DNA from: Leuctra nigra | Lineage: Eukaryota > Arthropoda > Insecta > Plecoptera > Leuctridae | Assembly (NCBI GenBank): GCA_934045905.1 | Contig: OW203763.1 | Span: 18,854,948-18,918,947 of the forward strand | Length of the DNA stretch: 64,000 nucleotides | Direction: 5' to 3' | Part shown: positions 12,201 to 21,672 of the stretch, one piece after another | Layout of the letters: the number at the start of each line of letters is the position of its first letter | Position numbering within the stretch: the first letter of the stretch is position 1 | Translations under genes and position numbers: made by a program | Notes under the pieces: model-generated | What the model was told of the DNA's origin: nothing | The model's database searches: none | Seen by the model: only the letters and a program-made list of their open reading frames with translations

Positions 12201-15200
12201 AATCAGAGATTAGCTACCCTTTCAAGCTTACTGGACTAAATAAATGTCACACACTGCCACTGGAGTACATTATGACCTTAATTGGTACGTCCTCAAGATC
12301 GCAAAATTAAGTACTCCAGTGTGTGAGATGGCATAACTTAGTTTGAAAGGGTCTGATTTTTTTTAAATTCGGTCACTGTGAAGAAAAAATAATAATAATG
12401 CCTTAAAGCATTATTTTAGTGTACACCCAACAAATCATAAAACTGTATTTGAACGAAACGGATTGGCTGCTGGTCAGGTTCCTTGACAATCAATCCTTGT
12501 AATTATTATCAATGAAATCAGAGCTCACCTATTAGAGGTAATTGACAAGTTAGCATAGACTTCATCGGATGATGCCATCACATTTATTTTCAGACAATCT
12601 ATTTCTTTCAAATCAAATACCGTTTTATCATTAGTTGAGTTTGCGTGTTAATGTTCTTTAAACTTCTGCAATTTGCGTACAGGCAAAAAAATCTGTAACT
12701 GATTTTGTCTACATTATTCAAATTGTATTTTCAGACTCTTCAGAATAATATTTCTGTGACGTGAGCATCATTATGAAATTCTTTTACTTTACCAGTTTGT
12801 CTACGTAGTTGAAGATGGTGTTAGGAGATTGCTTGATGCCTGGATGAATATTTGCAGGTGGATGGATGAGTACACCGCAAGGCACGCATCCCAATGTTCC
12901 CCCGGGCTTGGAATATCTTACTTCGGTTGACCAGCTACTCGTGCATCAGAAAATCGAGCTGTTGGAGGGTAAGTTGGAATATATAAAATTTCTATTTGAA
13001 TAAATTACAAATATGTTGAAAGAAAATGTTTTATTCATTCTATTATATCTAAAACAAAAGTACAAGGCAATGCCTCAAGGTGGTGCATGCGCAAGCGATT
13101 TTGCCGCGTGTTCCCTGCACTTTTTTGGATATTAGGAGACAAAATGGGTTGACAAAATGATTTTAAATTTTAATCATGATTGGATTAAAGACAAACTTAG
13201 GGTTATCACTTGGTACATTTGTAATTTTTTGCTTTATTAATTAGTAATAATTAGCTGATTTTTGATGAAAAATGGTATATTTTCTTGTCTCGCTCGGTGC
13301 CGTATGAAATTTAATTTAAAAAATGTGCCAAGTGATACCTAAGCCTAAGTTTTTCTTTTATCTAATCATGATTAAATTTGAGATCAATTGGTTCACGGGT
13401 TTGGTCTCCAATCATATCGGAAGTTTCATAGTTTTGCGTGGTATTGTTAAATAACCGGCGCCTAATTAACAAGGCACGAAACAGAAATGAAAAAGTGCTA
13501 CTAATATACAATCAGACTGATCATGTGAACACCCTATCATAGTTACACCCACTTATGAAACAATTTTTCTCTCTCAATTTGCTAAAACAGTCGAGCGTTT
13601 GCACCACCTTAACTCTTAAATTCGCGTTTTATGATAAAAGTCTAGTTTTAAAAAAAAAATTACATTATACATTTGTAATAATAAGTCAAAGATTATTTTA
13701 ATTTTAAGAGATATCGTTGGGATTTGTCAGTGCTTCAACTGTTGGCTCCCTTCCTTCCTACTCTTTTATCAGAAACACAATTTTTGCAAACTTTCTTTCT
13801 CTCCATCACCATTAGTTTGACATTGGTTGGTCACAGAGAAAAGAATCCGTGCTGATTTACGACAAACCTATTATCGGCCTCTTTTTTACTTGACTTATCC
13901 TTCATTTCATATTTTTAATGAATTTGATTAAATAGGTAGTATGCAATTCATTTTTTATGAAAATGAAAATGAAAATTAATAATTCACTTTGCACTAAAAC
14001 TAAATAAGGAAGTATCTGTTTTTTTCTATCAAGAAAGATGTGACAACACAAATATAAAACACTCAATCCCCTACCACCAAAGAGGTTCTAATGTACCTGC
14101 CACAGTGTTTAAACGGTATCACCTCTCGCAAAAGTAAAATGATAGAAGTTTCATCTGTGGATTGACATGATTGACTCGATTGCAGCATTCACTGGCTTCG
14201 AGACTGCGAACAAGTATACCGTGAAGAACACGTTGGGCCAGAAAGTGTTCTACGCTGTCGAGGACTCGGACTGTTGCACCAGGAACTGTTGCGGTCCGAT
14301 GAGACCTTTTGACATGAAGATCCTCGACAATTACAAGACGGAAGTGATCCACTTGAATCGGCCGCTTGCATGCGATTCATGTTGCTTCCCTTGTTGCTTG
14401 CAGGTACAAATACCTGGGGAGTTTCAGGGAATGGATGCAGAACTTTTATATTTTGCCTTATTTATTGAATTCTTTAAATTTGATGATACTACCTTAAGAG
14501 GCAAACGGAAGCGAACGGGAATCGCACGGTTCGTCACAGCGTTTTTTAAAAATTTTGTCTTCCCACTAAATAATTTTAAAAAATCAGATAGTAACGACCC
14601 ATAACAGCCTAATAGACTAAATAATGCCGCACACTGGAGTTCATTATGACCTCTGGTGGGACCTCAAAGTGTTGAATACGATTTTTTTCGATATTTTTAC
14701 TAAAAATATCGTATTTAACACTTTGAGGTTGTACCAGAGGTCATAACGAACTCCAGTGTGTGGCATTATTTAGTCTATTAGGCTGTTATGGGTCGTTACT
14801 ATCTAATTTTTTTAAATTATTAAGTGGGAAGACAAAATTTCAAATAAACGCTCTGACGAACCGTGCGATTCCCGTTCGCTTCCGTTTGCCTCTTAAATAA
14901 ATACTACCTTACAACAGAGATGGCCCGAAGTCAATTTTCTTGATCTTTGGATGTAAATATTTAGAAGTATGTAATCAAGCGCTATCATTTGTACATTGAC
15001 TGAAGTCGACGAACAGTATTCTCTTTCAAAATACTGGTGTCACAATTACAAATAAGATTGGAAGAAGATGGGCATACTAGGGGGGGGTGCATAAAGGACG
15101 TCACGCTTCAGGGGGGGGGGGGGAAGGGGGGTGCATCAGTATGGGACACAGTGTGACAGGGGGGAGGGTCTGGACGTCTCGTTTTGATACAGATATTTTC

Positions 15201-18200
15201 AAGCAAAATTTCAGTTGATATGTCGGGACTGGAAATTTCGCTAAAAACGATAAATTCTGATGCATTTTACAGTAAAAAATATTCTATTTAAGGGGGGATA
15301 GAGATAGATTTGTGACGTCCTTTTAGAGGATGGGAGGGGTATCGAAAAGTGTGACACAGCGTGACGGGGGAGAGGGGGGATCAAAATATCTCATTTTTGC
15401 GTGACGTCCTTTATGAACAGCCCCTAGTTTTTAAGCTCACATGAAGAACCATTGAAATGTACTTCCAGCCTTCTGCTTTTAATCTACTAAAATATTTCTA
15501 TTATTAGTGTACTTTCTAAAATACTAAGCTTATAACGAAACAGATATTTACAAATTATTTTGTAATCGATAAAGCAGTTGTACTATAATATTTAATTTGA
15601 CTAAAACAGTGAACGGGACTGTTGAAAGTCATGTTTTGGAAGTTTCCTACTCACATACTTGGATCACTGGAATCTAAAGTGGAATATGTTACCTACTCTT
15701 TAGATCCAGCTTTATAAGTTTATCTCTTGGTTACTTTGGTTTTTGTATACGGTAAGAGTGCTTTACCTTTCAGTTTGCACCGAATAAACAAGAATTATTG
15801 TTTTAGACAATGGAAGTCTCGTCACCTCCGGGAACAACTATCGGTACGATTGAACAAGAGTGGAGCATTTTGACTCCACAGTTCAAGATCAAGAATGCGG
15901 CTGGAGACGTGGTCTTGAGAATAGAAGGCCCCTTCTGTACGTTTAGTATTTGCGGTGATGTCGAATTTAAGGTATGAAATACTTATGTCTAATGCTGAGG
16001 TTCTGGTGTTTACTATTTGTCCAACAAGAGAGTGTGTTTATGCCTTGTTGCTAGTAGACCACTGATGTTCATGCAGCTTATATGCTTATATTTTCATGCT
16101 GTACATTATCATTTCGTCGCTGTCATTTATGATAAAAATTCTGAAGTTCAATTCAATACAATAAATAAATCTCATCAAGAAATAATATTTGCCAATTAAC
16201 ACATGAATACTACTAGCTTGGGTTGAAGATAACAAAGGAAGAAAAAACTACCAAAATTTGTCAATATTGTATTGAATTACCTGTAGTTGAGAATGTTATG
16301 TTGATAATTTCAAAAGAAAATGAAATTAAGTGCTATTGTATCACCTGTACTATATATATAGGGCTCACTGCTCATATCATATTATCATATCATGTGCTTT
16401 GTGCATGGCTATATGTATGTCAGGATATATATGCATACTTTAAGCATTTCATATGTATTATACTTACAAATGGCACCTTTTATTGTTTAGATAAGTATGC
16501 ACTATGCATAAAACTAAGGGCATAAATATTATGTGCTGCCATGGCATATAAGTATAGCATAGCTAGTTACATTATTCAAACTGCTTTGTAGTGCTTTGAG
16601 TAACTCTATAATCAAGCATAGGTATTACTCATAAACTAGCTTAACTCCTATATTGTATTGTGTGTGCTGTATTGTATTGTATTGTATGTATTATCTTCTC
16701 GTGGATCAGTACATAATACAGATATAGACATCTGTTGCCCATTAGATATTCTCTCATAGATTCCATGTTTCAGTTTACTCTGAAATTGATTAGGATTATT
16801 CCTCTGTTTTTAGGTTTTTTTACCTATACAGAAAAACACAAAATAATATTAATGTTCATATTTATATCAATGGGTAATTTTCTGAAAAAGTGGTGGTTTG
16901 TGTCCCATATTGTTTTCTTTAAAACAGTAATAAGTAATAACTTAAAAACAAAAGTTGTGTTTATCTTGTAGTTTACCGAAAGCTGAACATGTAGCACATA
17001 ATAGTTTGATGGTTTAAAGTGATTAATTAATTAATTTAATTAATAATATGTATAATTTTGAATGTCCTATCTTTAACATTGGGAGCCATTTTGTCCGAAC
17101 CCTACTTTTGCACATTCAAACTATTGTTTTGACAGGTAATTGCAAGTTATTACCTATGAAGTGAAGTTTGTCTGTATCACAGAACACGGTTCTTTCATAA
17201 AAAAAAATATTTTAGGGTCAGCACTTTTACTTTTACCCTTACTTTTACCTATAACACTAACAGTTATCGGTTCATTTAGTGTTTTAAGTTGTTTATGCAT
17301 TCTTTGCCAAGCTTGTGCGTGAAGTGAAGGAGTGCTGCGGTTTAAATTTGAAGAATTATGAATATTTTCATCAAACAATCTGGGAAAATATAGTTTTACA
17401 TGTCGTTTTAAAATACCATGTTTTCCTTGTGTCTTATTTATTACTTGTAATGTTCAATTGGATTTGATCACATTTAATGACCACTAAAACATACTGAAAA
17501 ACCAGCGTTGCAGATGCTGCCAATAAAATAGAAATAAATAATTTGTAGTGAAATGTCAGTGGTATTACCGTCAGTGGTATTACCTTTTGCACTATTCGAA
17601 AGGTAAACAAACCACAGACAAGAGCGGAAAACCTGTGTATTGTTTTATCTGTATATCTGTTTATCTGTTTATCTGTTTGTGTATCTGTATTTGTTTATGA
17701 TAATAATCCAGCGTGGCTTATTCATCAATCAATCATCTATATATTAAAAACTAAATTTTAAAGGTTTTTTATATATAAATTTACTCGAAAATGCCACTTT
17801 TCAGAAAATTACCCATATATGACAATAATATTGAAGTTGGATTTATTTTGTGTTCTAGTTGATGTCTAAAGATGGAACTCAGCAAGTGGGCAAGATTTCG
17901 AAACAGTGGTCGGGACTGCTGAGAGAAGCGTTCACCGATGCCGATAACTTCGGCATCTCTTTCCCCATGGACCTTGATGTACGCATGAAAGCAGTCATGC
18001 TGGGTGCATGCTTCCTTATTGTAAGTACTGGCAATGCTAAAATCCTGACAAATAGCAAGGACATTTCATATCAATTTTTAATTCAGATTAGATTAAATGA
18101 ATTTCATTATACGAGTTAATTTTTCGTTTTAAAATAATAATATCCATGAAGTGGATGAATAGGTACTAAGAAAAAGAGTCTAAGAGTCTACTAAGAGTGG

Positions 18201-20495
18201 TATAAGATACCCCCACTTAAGAAAATGAATTTGTTTTTTGATTTTTTTAGTAGTTGGTCTAGATTCAGTTTGGTTGTTGTGTTTTATTGTGCACTTTAGT
18301 TTGAAGTGTACAAGATGTGAGACAACCCAAAAACAATTCTTGACTATTTTTTCTCTCTTTCAATTGCATGACCATCTGTGTGTGTGACTAGAAAATAGAA
18401 ATAGTTATTGTTTATAACTAATAGAATAAGAGATTCGAAGAAATGGTACTATAAATTAGGTACCTACCTACACAAATCTTCGTTCTCTATGTACCATCTT
18501 CAGACCATCCTAGAGGCTGCAGTGGAAAATAAAGATAGTATATATATACTATGTTGTAAATGTTGTAATGTTTCGCCCATTAGGATGTCATGTTCTTTGA
18601 AAAACAAGGAAATCGAGAGGGCGATCGTCCAGGGATGTTTTAAGATACGTAACTGTATTTTGTTGTCCGAAGGGAAGAGGTAAGCGTTAAAATGGTATCG
18701 GGCAAATCAGTAGCTAGTCGGGTATTCCAGGTGCTGTAGCGGTGTGGTTCCTAGCAATTAATGCATCTCGAACGGATTCTGCACTAAGAGCACCAACGCA
18801 TGAACAACTAACATATCTCCTGTATAGTTTGCTAGTACTGTGAAAACCTCTTTAGTGATGCAGAGATGAATTGAAAAAAAATAGCTTTTTATTCCTATCA
18901 CTGTGATTTTAGATTTTCAAATTCTAGATTGCAATTGTTTCTGTTAATGTGTACCTACCTATTTAATGCACTGAGGAGGTTTTACCACATTGCCAGCAAG
19001 TCACTTATATTCCTAAAGGTACGGGATAAGTTACTTCACTCTAGCATGGCAGTCGGGACACTAACAGTTACTTTTAAAATATATTTTTGATAGATGTGTG
19101 ATTTCTGTATAAATGATTGTGATTGATGTATTTCGTCATACTTATGTCATAGTACCTTGTGGAGTTATCATCCTAGATCATAGAAATGCATTACATTGGA
19201 TTTTTGACATTACATTTTTCTCTTCAGGTACTATGTACAGTCACGGAACGGGAAATATATTGGGTAAACGCTCCTTTCACCCCCCACCACATTCAAACAA
19301 CTTTGCCAGTGTTATGGGTCGAGGGGGAGGCGCCTAAACTATCGTTAATGCATGGAAAGAGAGAAGGAGCGTTTACCGAATATATTTCCGTGACTATACA
19401 CCCTACAAAAGATAAAATAGTGCTTAAAAGAAACGGATTGGCTGGAAAGTTTTGATGGCATCATCCGATGAAGTCTATGCTTATTCGTCATCTAACTCTA
19501 GTTTAGTATATGAGCTCTGGATTGTCAAGGAACCTGACAAGCAGCCAATCCGTTTCGCTCAAATACCATTTTATGATTTGTTGAGTGTGAATAATGTAAA
19601 TAGAGAAGTTCCTATGGCTAGTGCCACTTTTCAACCTCCACTGGTCTCTGTCCAGCAAGTGTCCTTTCTTTTCAGTGCTCTGGCTTGCATCGAGTATTTT
19701 ATTCCTCCTTGCCAAGTGTGCCTAGGTCTTCATACTACTTACTAGACTACTTCCTACTAGACTCAAGGCTACTATATTAATACTAACTAATATGAATGCA
19801 TGATGCAAAAGATATTTTCTGGAATCACTATAAATTTCTGATAAGTACTGTATATAATACTAGATAAACCAAAAGCTATCTTGATTTTACTTGAATATGT
19901 TTTTATTTCAAAACATTCTTGAGTAGGTACAAAATATTCAGGTTTGTAATTGTCCAAAGGCTCTAAGAATGCATTTGTATTTAATTACATTTTCGCAAAG
20001 AGGCAAGCTCATTCGCGTTCATTCGCTTTGTCCACAATTATCATTATATTTTTTAGTACTTGAACACAGACAAAAATTGTATTATTCCTTTATTGCTATT
20101 ATAATTAGTATTACCTATATTACATGGCCAATAAAAAATAATTGGTTAACAAATTTGAATGACTGCTGGTCATCTTCCATAACAATCAATGTTTATTATT
20201 ATCATTGAAAATGAAATTAGAGCTCACCTACTAGAGTAAGACAAGGAGATCGCTTGGACTGAATTCTGATGGTGCGATCTAGCAGATTTATTGATCAATC
20301 ATTTCTAGTTGTGCCAAGTTTATGATATTTACGAATTACGATCTTTTATATTTTTCTCTGATGAAATGTTATCATATGTTTGGGAAACTTACGTACTGCT
20401 GTAGAAAATTGACTAAAAATTTTGATATTTTTCAGGATTTCATGTTCTTCGAGAAGCAAGGTAACCAAGAACGCGACCGGCCGGGAATGTTTTAG
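3176..20495 (+). CDS. PLSCR: phospholipid scramblase gene (multi-exon span)
   Basis: Coding exons are 3176-3293 (5' part in the gap), 12858-12968, 14186-14403, 15807-15971, 17859-18020, then either 18584-18643 or 20436-20495. All junctions are GT-AG and keep frame. The protein has a Pro/Gly/Tyr-rich N-terminus, [22 protein letters not shown], the CCTRNCCGP cysteine motif, the palmitoylation-type CDSCCFPCC cluster, the Ca-binding loop [12 protein letters not shown], and a single C-terminal membrane helix beginning [12 protein letters not shown]. These are the full hallmarks of the scramblase family (Ca-dependent bidirectional lipid movement or membrane-linked signalling). Visible length is 277 aa without the part lost in the gap. 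An internal first exon at 11921 gives a 249-aa form without the proline-rich tail. Drosophila homologues are scramb1/2; which one is nearer was not determined. Confidence 0.95.
4382..4950. mobile_element. MITE with 13-bp perfect terminal inverted repeats
   Basis: The ends ATAGGGTGTCCAT (4382-4394) and ATGGACACCCTAT (4938-4950) are perfect inverted repeats around about 570 bp of non-coding sequence in the scramblase intron. No transposase frame is present. The superfamily is not decided; a TA-type target is possible. Confidence 0.6.
5207..5314. repeat. inverted repeat hairpin
   Basis: The arms CGGTCGGTGACAGGCAAAGA and TCTTTGCCTGTCCCTGACCG flank a GC-rich loop. Overlapping short frames on both strands (5114-5330) are by-products of the palindrome. 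Probably a small fold-back element. Confidence 0.6.
5315..8590. other. scramblase intron, no gene seen
   Basis: Non-coding. It contains a tRNA-like B box (GGTTCGATTCC near 6873) of probable SINE origin. A stretch near 6070-6150 resembles the ends of the large inverted-repeat element at 23.95-27.75 kb. Nothing protein-coding is supported. Confidence 0.4.
8591..9323. repeat. 16-bp minisatellite
   Basis: Over 40 tandem copies of a 16-bp unit of the form GTGTATTCTGTCGATA, with C/T and G/A variation (CTGTTGATA, CAGTTGATA, CCGTCGATA). Variants alternate in a higher-order pattern in the middle of the array. The minus-strand frame 9139-9336 is a translation of the repeat, not a gene. Confidence 0.95.
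9324..10129. other. AT-rich stretch, possible 5' UTR at its end
   Basis: No coding signal. The last 100 bp before 10130 contain three short upstream ATG frames, each closed by a stop, compatible with a 5' UTR for the putative gene that follows. Confidence 0.3.
10130..10950 (+). CDS. putative three-exon gene nested in scramblase intron, function unknown
   Basis: Proposed exons 10130-10365, 10728-10797 and 10864-10950 join in frame (phases 2 and 0) to about 130 aa. Donors are AG|GTTAGC and CAA|GTATTA; acceptors are TTTAAAG and TATTCACAG. The first exon encodes a basic, leucine- and tryptophan-containing segment ([20 protein letters not shown], then [20 protein letters not shown]) with GC-richer third codon positions than the surrounding intron, which is the main coding argument. 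No signal peptide or membrane segment is seen, and the protein is not recognised. Its phases do not fit the scramblase exon at 12858, so it is not simply another scramblase leader. It could also be a decayed transposon gene, or the first exon may run on unspliced to 10462 (110 aa). Confidence 0.35.
11882..11911 (+). promoter_or_regulatory. possible initiators of internal PLSCR promoter
   Basis: Two arthropod-type TCAGT initiators (11882-11886, 11907-11911) lie 10-40 nt before the ATG of the alternative first exon. No TATA box was seen at the expected distance. Weak evidence alone, supportive with the exon. Confidence 0.3.
11921..11954 (+). CDS. PLSCR: alternative first coding exon of PLSCR
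   Basis: ATG followed by [11 protein letters not shown] and donor ACAG|GTATTC, ending in phase 1 exactly like the proline-rich exon, so it splices in frame to 12858 (giving ...[11 protein letters not shown]). Two TCAGT initiator-like sites lie just upstream (11882-11886 and 11907-11911). This would make a 249-aa scramblase without the proline-rich domain. Inferred from splice phase and consensus; no transcript evidence available. Confidence 0.6.
12160..12415. repeat. diverged fold-back element related to 14496-14900
   Basis: Shares segments such as GGACTAAATAA...CACACTG...GGAGT.CATTATGACC with the 14.5-kb element and has an inverted second half (CTCCAGTGTGTGAGATGGCATAA). An older copy of the same fold-back family. 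Confidence 0.5.
12425..12592 (+). repeat. dispersed repeat, copy 1 of 3
   Basis: Includes GAAACGGATTGGCTGCTGGT and GACTTCATCGGATGATGCCA. It recurs inverted at about 19412-19600 and direct at about 20133-20275, all within the scramblase gene. Confidence 0.6.
12858..12968 (+). CDS. PLSCR: PLSCR exon, core domain start
   Basis: Phase 1 to phase 1 exon preceded by TTTGCAG and followed by GTAAGT. Encodes [20 protein letters not shown] and then [17 protein letters not shown], the conserved entry into the scramblase domain. Confidence 0.93.
13077..13610. mobile_element. fold-back MITE, copy 1
   Basis: Terminal repeats AAGGTGGTGCATGCGC and GCGTTTGCACCACCTT bound about 530 bp whose halves are largely inverted copies of each other (for example AAACTTAGGGTTATCACTTGG against CCAAGTGATACC). 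A second copy is at 29955-30437. No coding capacity. Confidence 0.7.
14186..14403 (+). CDS. PLSCR: PLSCR exon, cysteine motifs
   Basis: Phase 1 to phase 0 exon (acceptor TTGCAG, donor CAG|GTACAA). Encodes [20 protein letters not shown], then [17 protein letters not shown] and the [11 protein letters not shown] cluster, which is palmitoylated in mammalian PLSCR1. The frame open beyond 14403 is intron plus fold-back element. Confidence 0.95.
14496..14900. mobile_element. fold-back element with long arms and 10-bp target duplication
   Basis: Two arms of about 190-200 bp are near-perfect inverted copies around a short AT-rich centre (ends AAGAGGCAAACGG and CCGTTTGCCTCTT). The direct repeat ATACTACCTT flanks it at 14486-14495 and 14901-14910. 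Long arms plus a 9-10-bp duplication resemble Mutator-like MITEs, but the superfamily is inferred. It sits 92 bp after a scramblase splice donor. Confidence 0.75.
15081..15423. mobile_element. MITE flanked by CTAG
   Basis: Inverted ends share GTGCATAAAGGACGTCACGC (left) against GCGTGACGTCCTTTATGAAC (right). CTAG occurs at both borders (15077-15080, 15424-15427). The interior is G-rich and non-coding. Confidence 0.6.
15807..15971 (+). CDS. PLSCR: PLSCR exon, central beta-barrel segment
   Basis: Phase 0 to 0, acceptor TTTTAG, donor AAG|GTATGA. Encodes [19 protein letters not shown] and [18 protein letters not shown], the family's PPG.PIG and GPC...CGDV.F motifs. Confidence 0.94.
15972..17858. 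other. PLSCR intron, no gene seen
   Basis: AT-rich; includes a TATCTGTTT-type microsatellite at about 17641-17697. Open frames at 16017-16971 are AT-rich and unsupported. Confidence 0.5.
17859..18020 (+). CDS. PLSCR: PLSCR exon, Ca-binding loop and membrane helix
   Basis: Phase 0 to 0, acceptor TTCTAG, donor ATT|GTAAGT. Encodes [20 protein letters not shown], the EF-hand-like [12 protein letters not shown] loop and the start of the transmembrane helix ([12 protein letters not shown]). Confidence 0.95.
18584..18643 (+). CDS. PLSCR: PLSCR terminal exon, version 1
   Basis: Acceptor CCCATTAG, then [19 protein letters not shown] and TAA. Phase 0, so it splices in frame to 18020. It is a diverged duplicate of the exon at 20436 (same length, 16/19 residues identical, most changes silent). 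The polypyrimidine tract is weaker than that of version 2. Confidence 0.75.
   Translation, partial: DVMFFEKQGNREGDRPGMF
19235..19396. repeat. inverted repeat element
   Basis: The arms GTCACGGAACGGGAAATATA...GGGTAAACGCTCCTT and AAGGAGCGTTTACC..ATATATTTCCGTGAC enclose a loop of about 90 bp, as in a small MITE. Confidence 0.6.
19412..19600 (-). repeat. dispersed repeat, copy 2 of 3 (fold-back form)
   Basis: Inverted relative to 12425-12592 and itself partly palindromic around GAAACGGATTGGCTG and CAGCCAATCCGTTTC. It lies between the two alternative PLSCR terminal exons. Confidence 0.6.
20133..20275 (+). repeat. dispersed repeat, copy 3 of 3
   Basis: A diverged direct copy of 12425-12592 (GACTGCTGGTCATCTTCC, then GAGCTCACCTACTAGAG). 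Confidence 0.5.
20436..20495 (+). CDS. PLSCR: PLSCR terminal exon, version 2
   Basis: Strong acceptor ATTTTTCAG, then [19 protein letters not shown] and TAG, phase 0. It matches the canonical family continuation (human ...FLIDFMFFE) better than version 1. A canonical AATAAA is at 22434-22439, with an ATTAAA nearer at 20807-20812. Confidence 0.9.
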   Translation, partial: DFMFFEKQGNQERDRPGMF

Positions 20496-21420
20496 TCTGA
20501 CATTGCCCAAGTTGTCAAAGCGAAACGAAGAAACATACAGTCATAACGTTTCCTCTTAGAAATAATCCACCTTCATTGGAATAATATGTTTATTCTACCT
20601 ACAAACTTGTATAAGTGCAACATACAGAATGCTCTTTCTGTTGTGTCCTCGAGGAAATAACAAGGTAAACTGTCTTAATCAAAGCTACAATCACAGTGGT
20701 GCATTTTCAAGCTTAGTCTGTCACTTCATACCAACATAATTTTGCTATACTTGATATACTCGAACTGATAAGAATCCATCAACACGATAGTTGAGCACAT
20801 ATATGAATTAAATAATTTTTTTTACATTTTAGCAGTGTAATTGAGATTGTATATTTTCTAGCCAAAATGGGCAATTCTTTTCATTGCCAGACTTCTTGTC
20901 AATGACATATAATGTGGAGTTTTAGTTGCTCATAGCTTCAGTGAATTGTCAAGATGTACTTATTCTATGTTGTAAATTATAGCATTGTGTATTGTTGGTA
21001 TCGATATACCTAGGGCTGCTAATGACATATTGCCCACAAGAAAACAAACAGTTGTAATTTTTAGTATGTTACAGTTTGTTAGTCATTAGACTAACAGACT
21101 GTTAAGGCATAGTAGTCAAGTCATTGTCCAAACCAAACATAATTCCATAGGACGCTGCAGTGACATATTTCTAGTACCTACCTATAGAAAAACAATCTAG
21201 AGATGGAGTCGAGCGAAGGAAGATCATGTTAGTCGTGATCAGCCGAGAAACCAGGTGACAATATTCAGATTTCAGATTCAGATATGCCTACCAAGATTTA
21301 CTCATTCTCTGCTGGAAGCATGCATGTGTAGAACTATTACTCAAAGAATTCTTAATCGTGAACCATTCGCTTTCACTTGTTAGGGATAAGCAACTCTTTC
21401 GTCCAGGAGGTCTATTCTAG

Positions 21421-21537
21421 AACGATTGTCCAATTCCATTCCGATGGAATTCGGTTACGGCCGTAAGGATTAACATTGTATGGAATTGAATTCTAGTGGA
21501 ATTGGAAATTTAAAAGTTCTAGAATAAGGCCCCAGGG
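21421..21537. repeat. small inverted-repeat element
   Basis: CTATTCTAGAAC and GTTCTAGAATAAG at the ends, with CCAATTCCATTCC and GGAATTGAATTCTAGTGGAA inside, form an imperfect palindrome. Confidence 0.5.
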
Positions 21538-21554
21538 ATACGATTACAATTTCA

Positions 21555-21672
21555 TAAAATGAGAACTTTCTTGTCACGGTGACAATTTTCTCATTTCGAT
21601 GTTATTCACGGCCTTCTAGGGTGAGATCAGAAGCTTGTCACCGTGACGAGAAAGTTCTCATTTTATGTGATC
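21555..21672. repeat. small inverted-repeat element
   Basis: The arms ATAAAATGAGAACTTTCTTG and GAGAAAGTTCTCATTTTAT, each with an adjoining GTCACGGTGAC dyad, flank a loop of about 50 bp. Confidence 0.6.

Noticed and set aside
14404..14604. C-terminal extension of the scramblase exon frame
   Set aside because: The frame passes the donor CAG|GTACAA into a fold-back element; the next exon restores family homology.
19113..19745. Three plus-strand frames of 74-97 aa
   Set aside because: They overlap inverted repeats and dispersed repeat copy 2; no domain or splice support.
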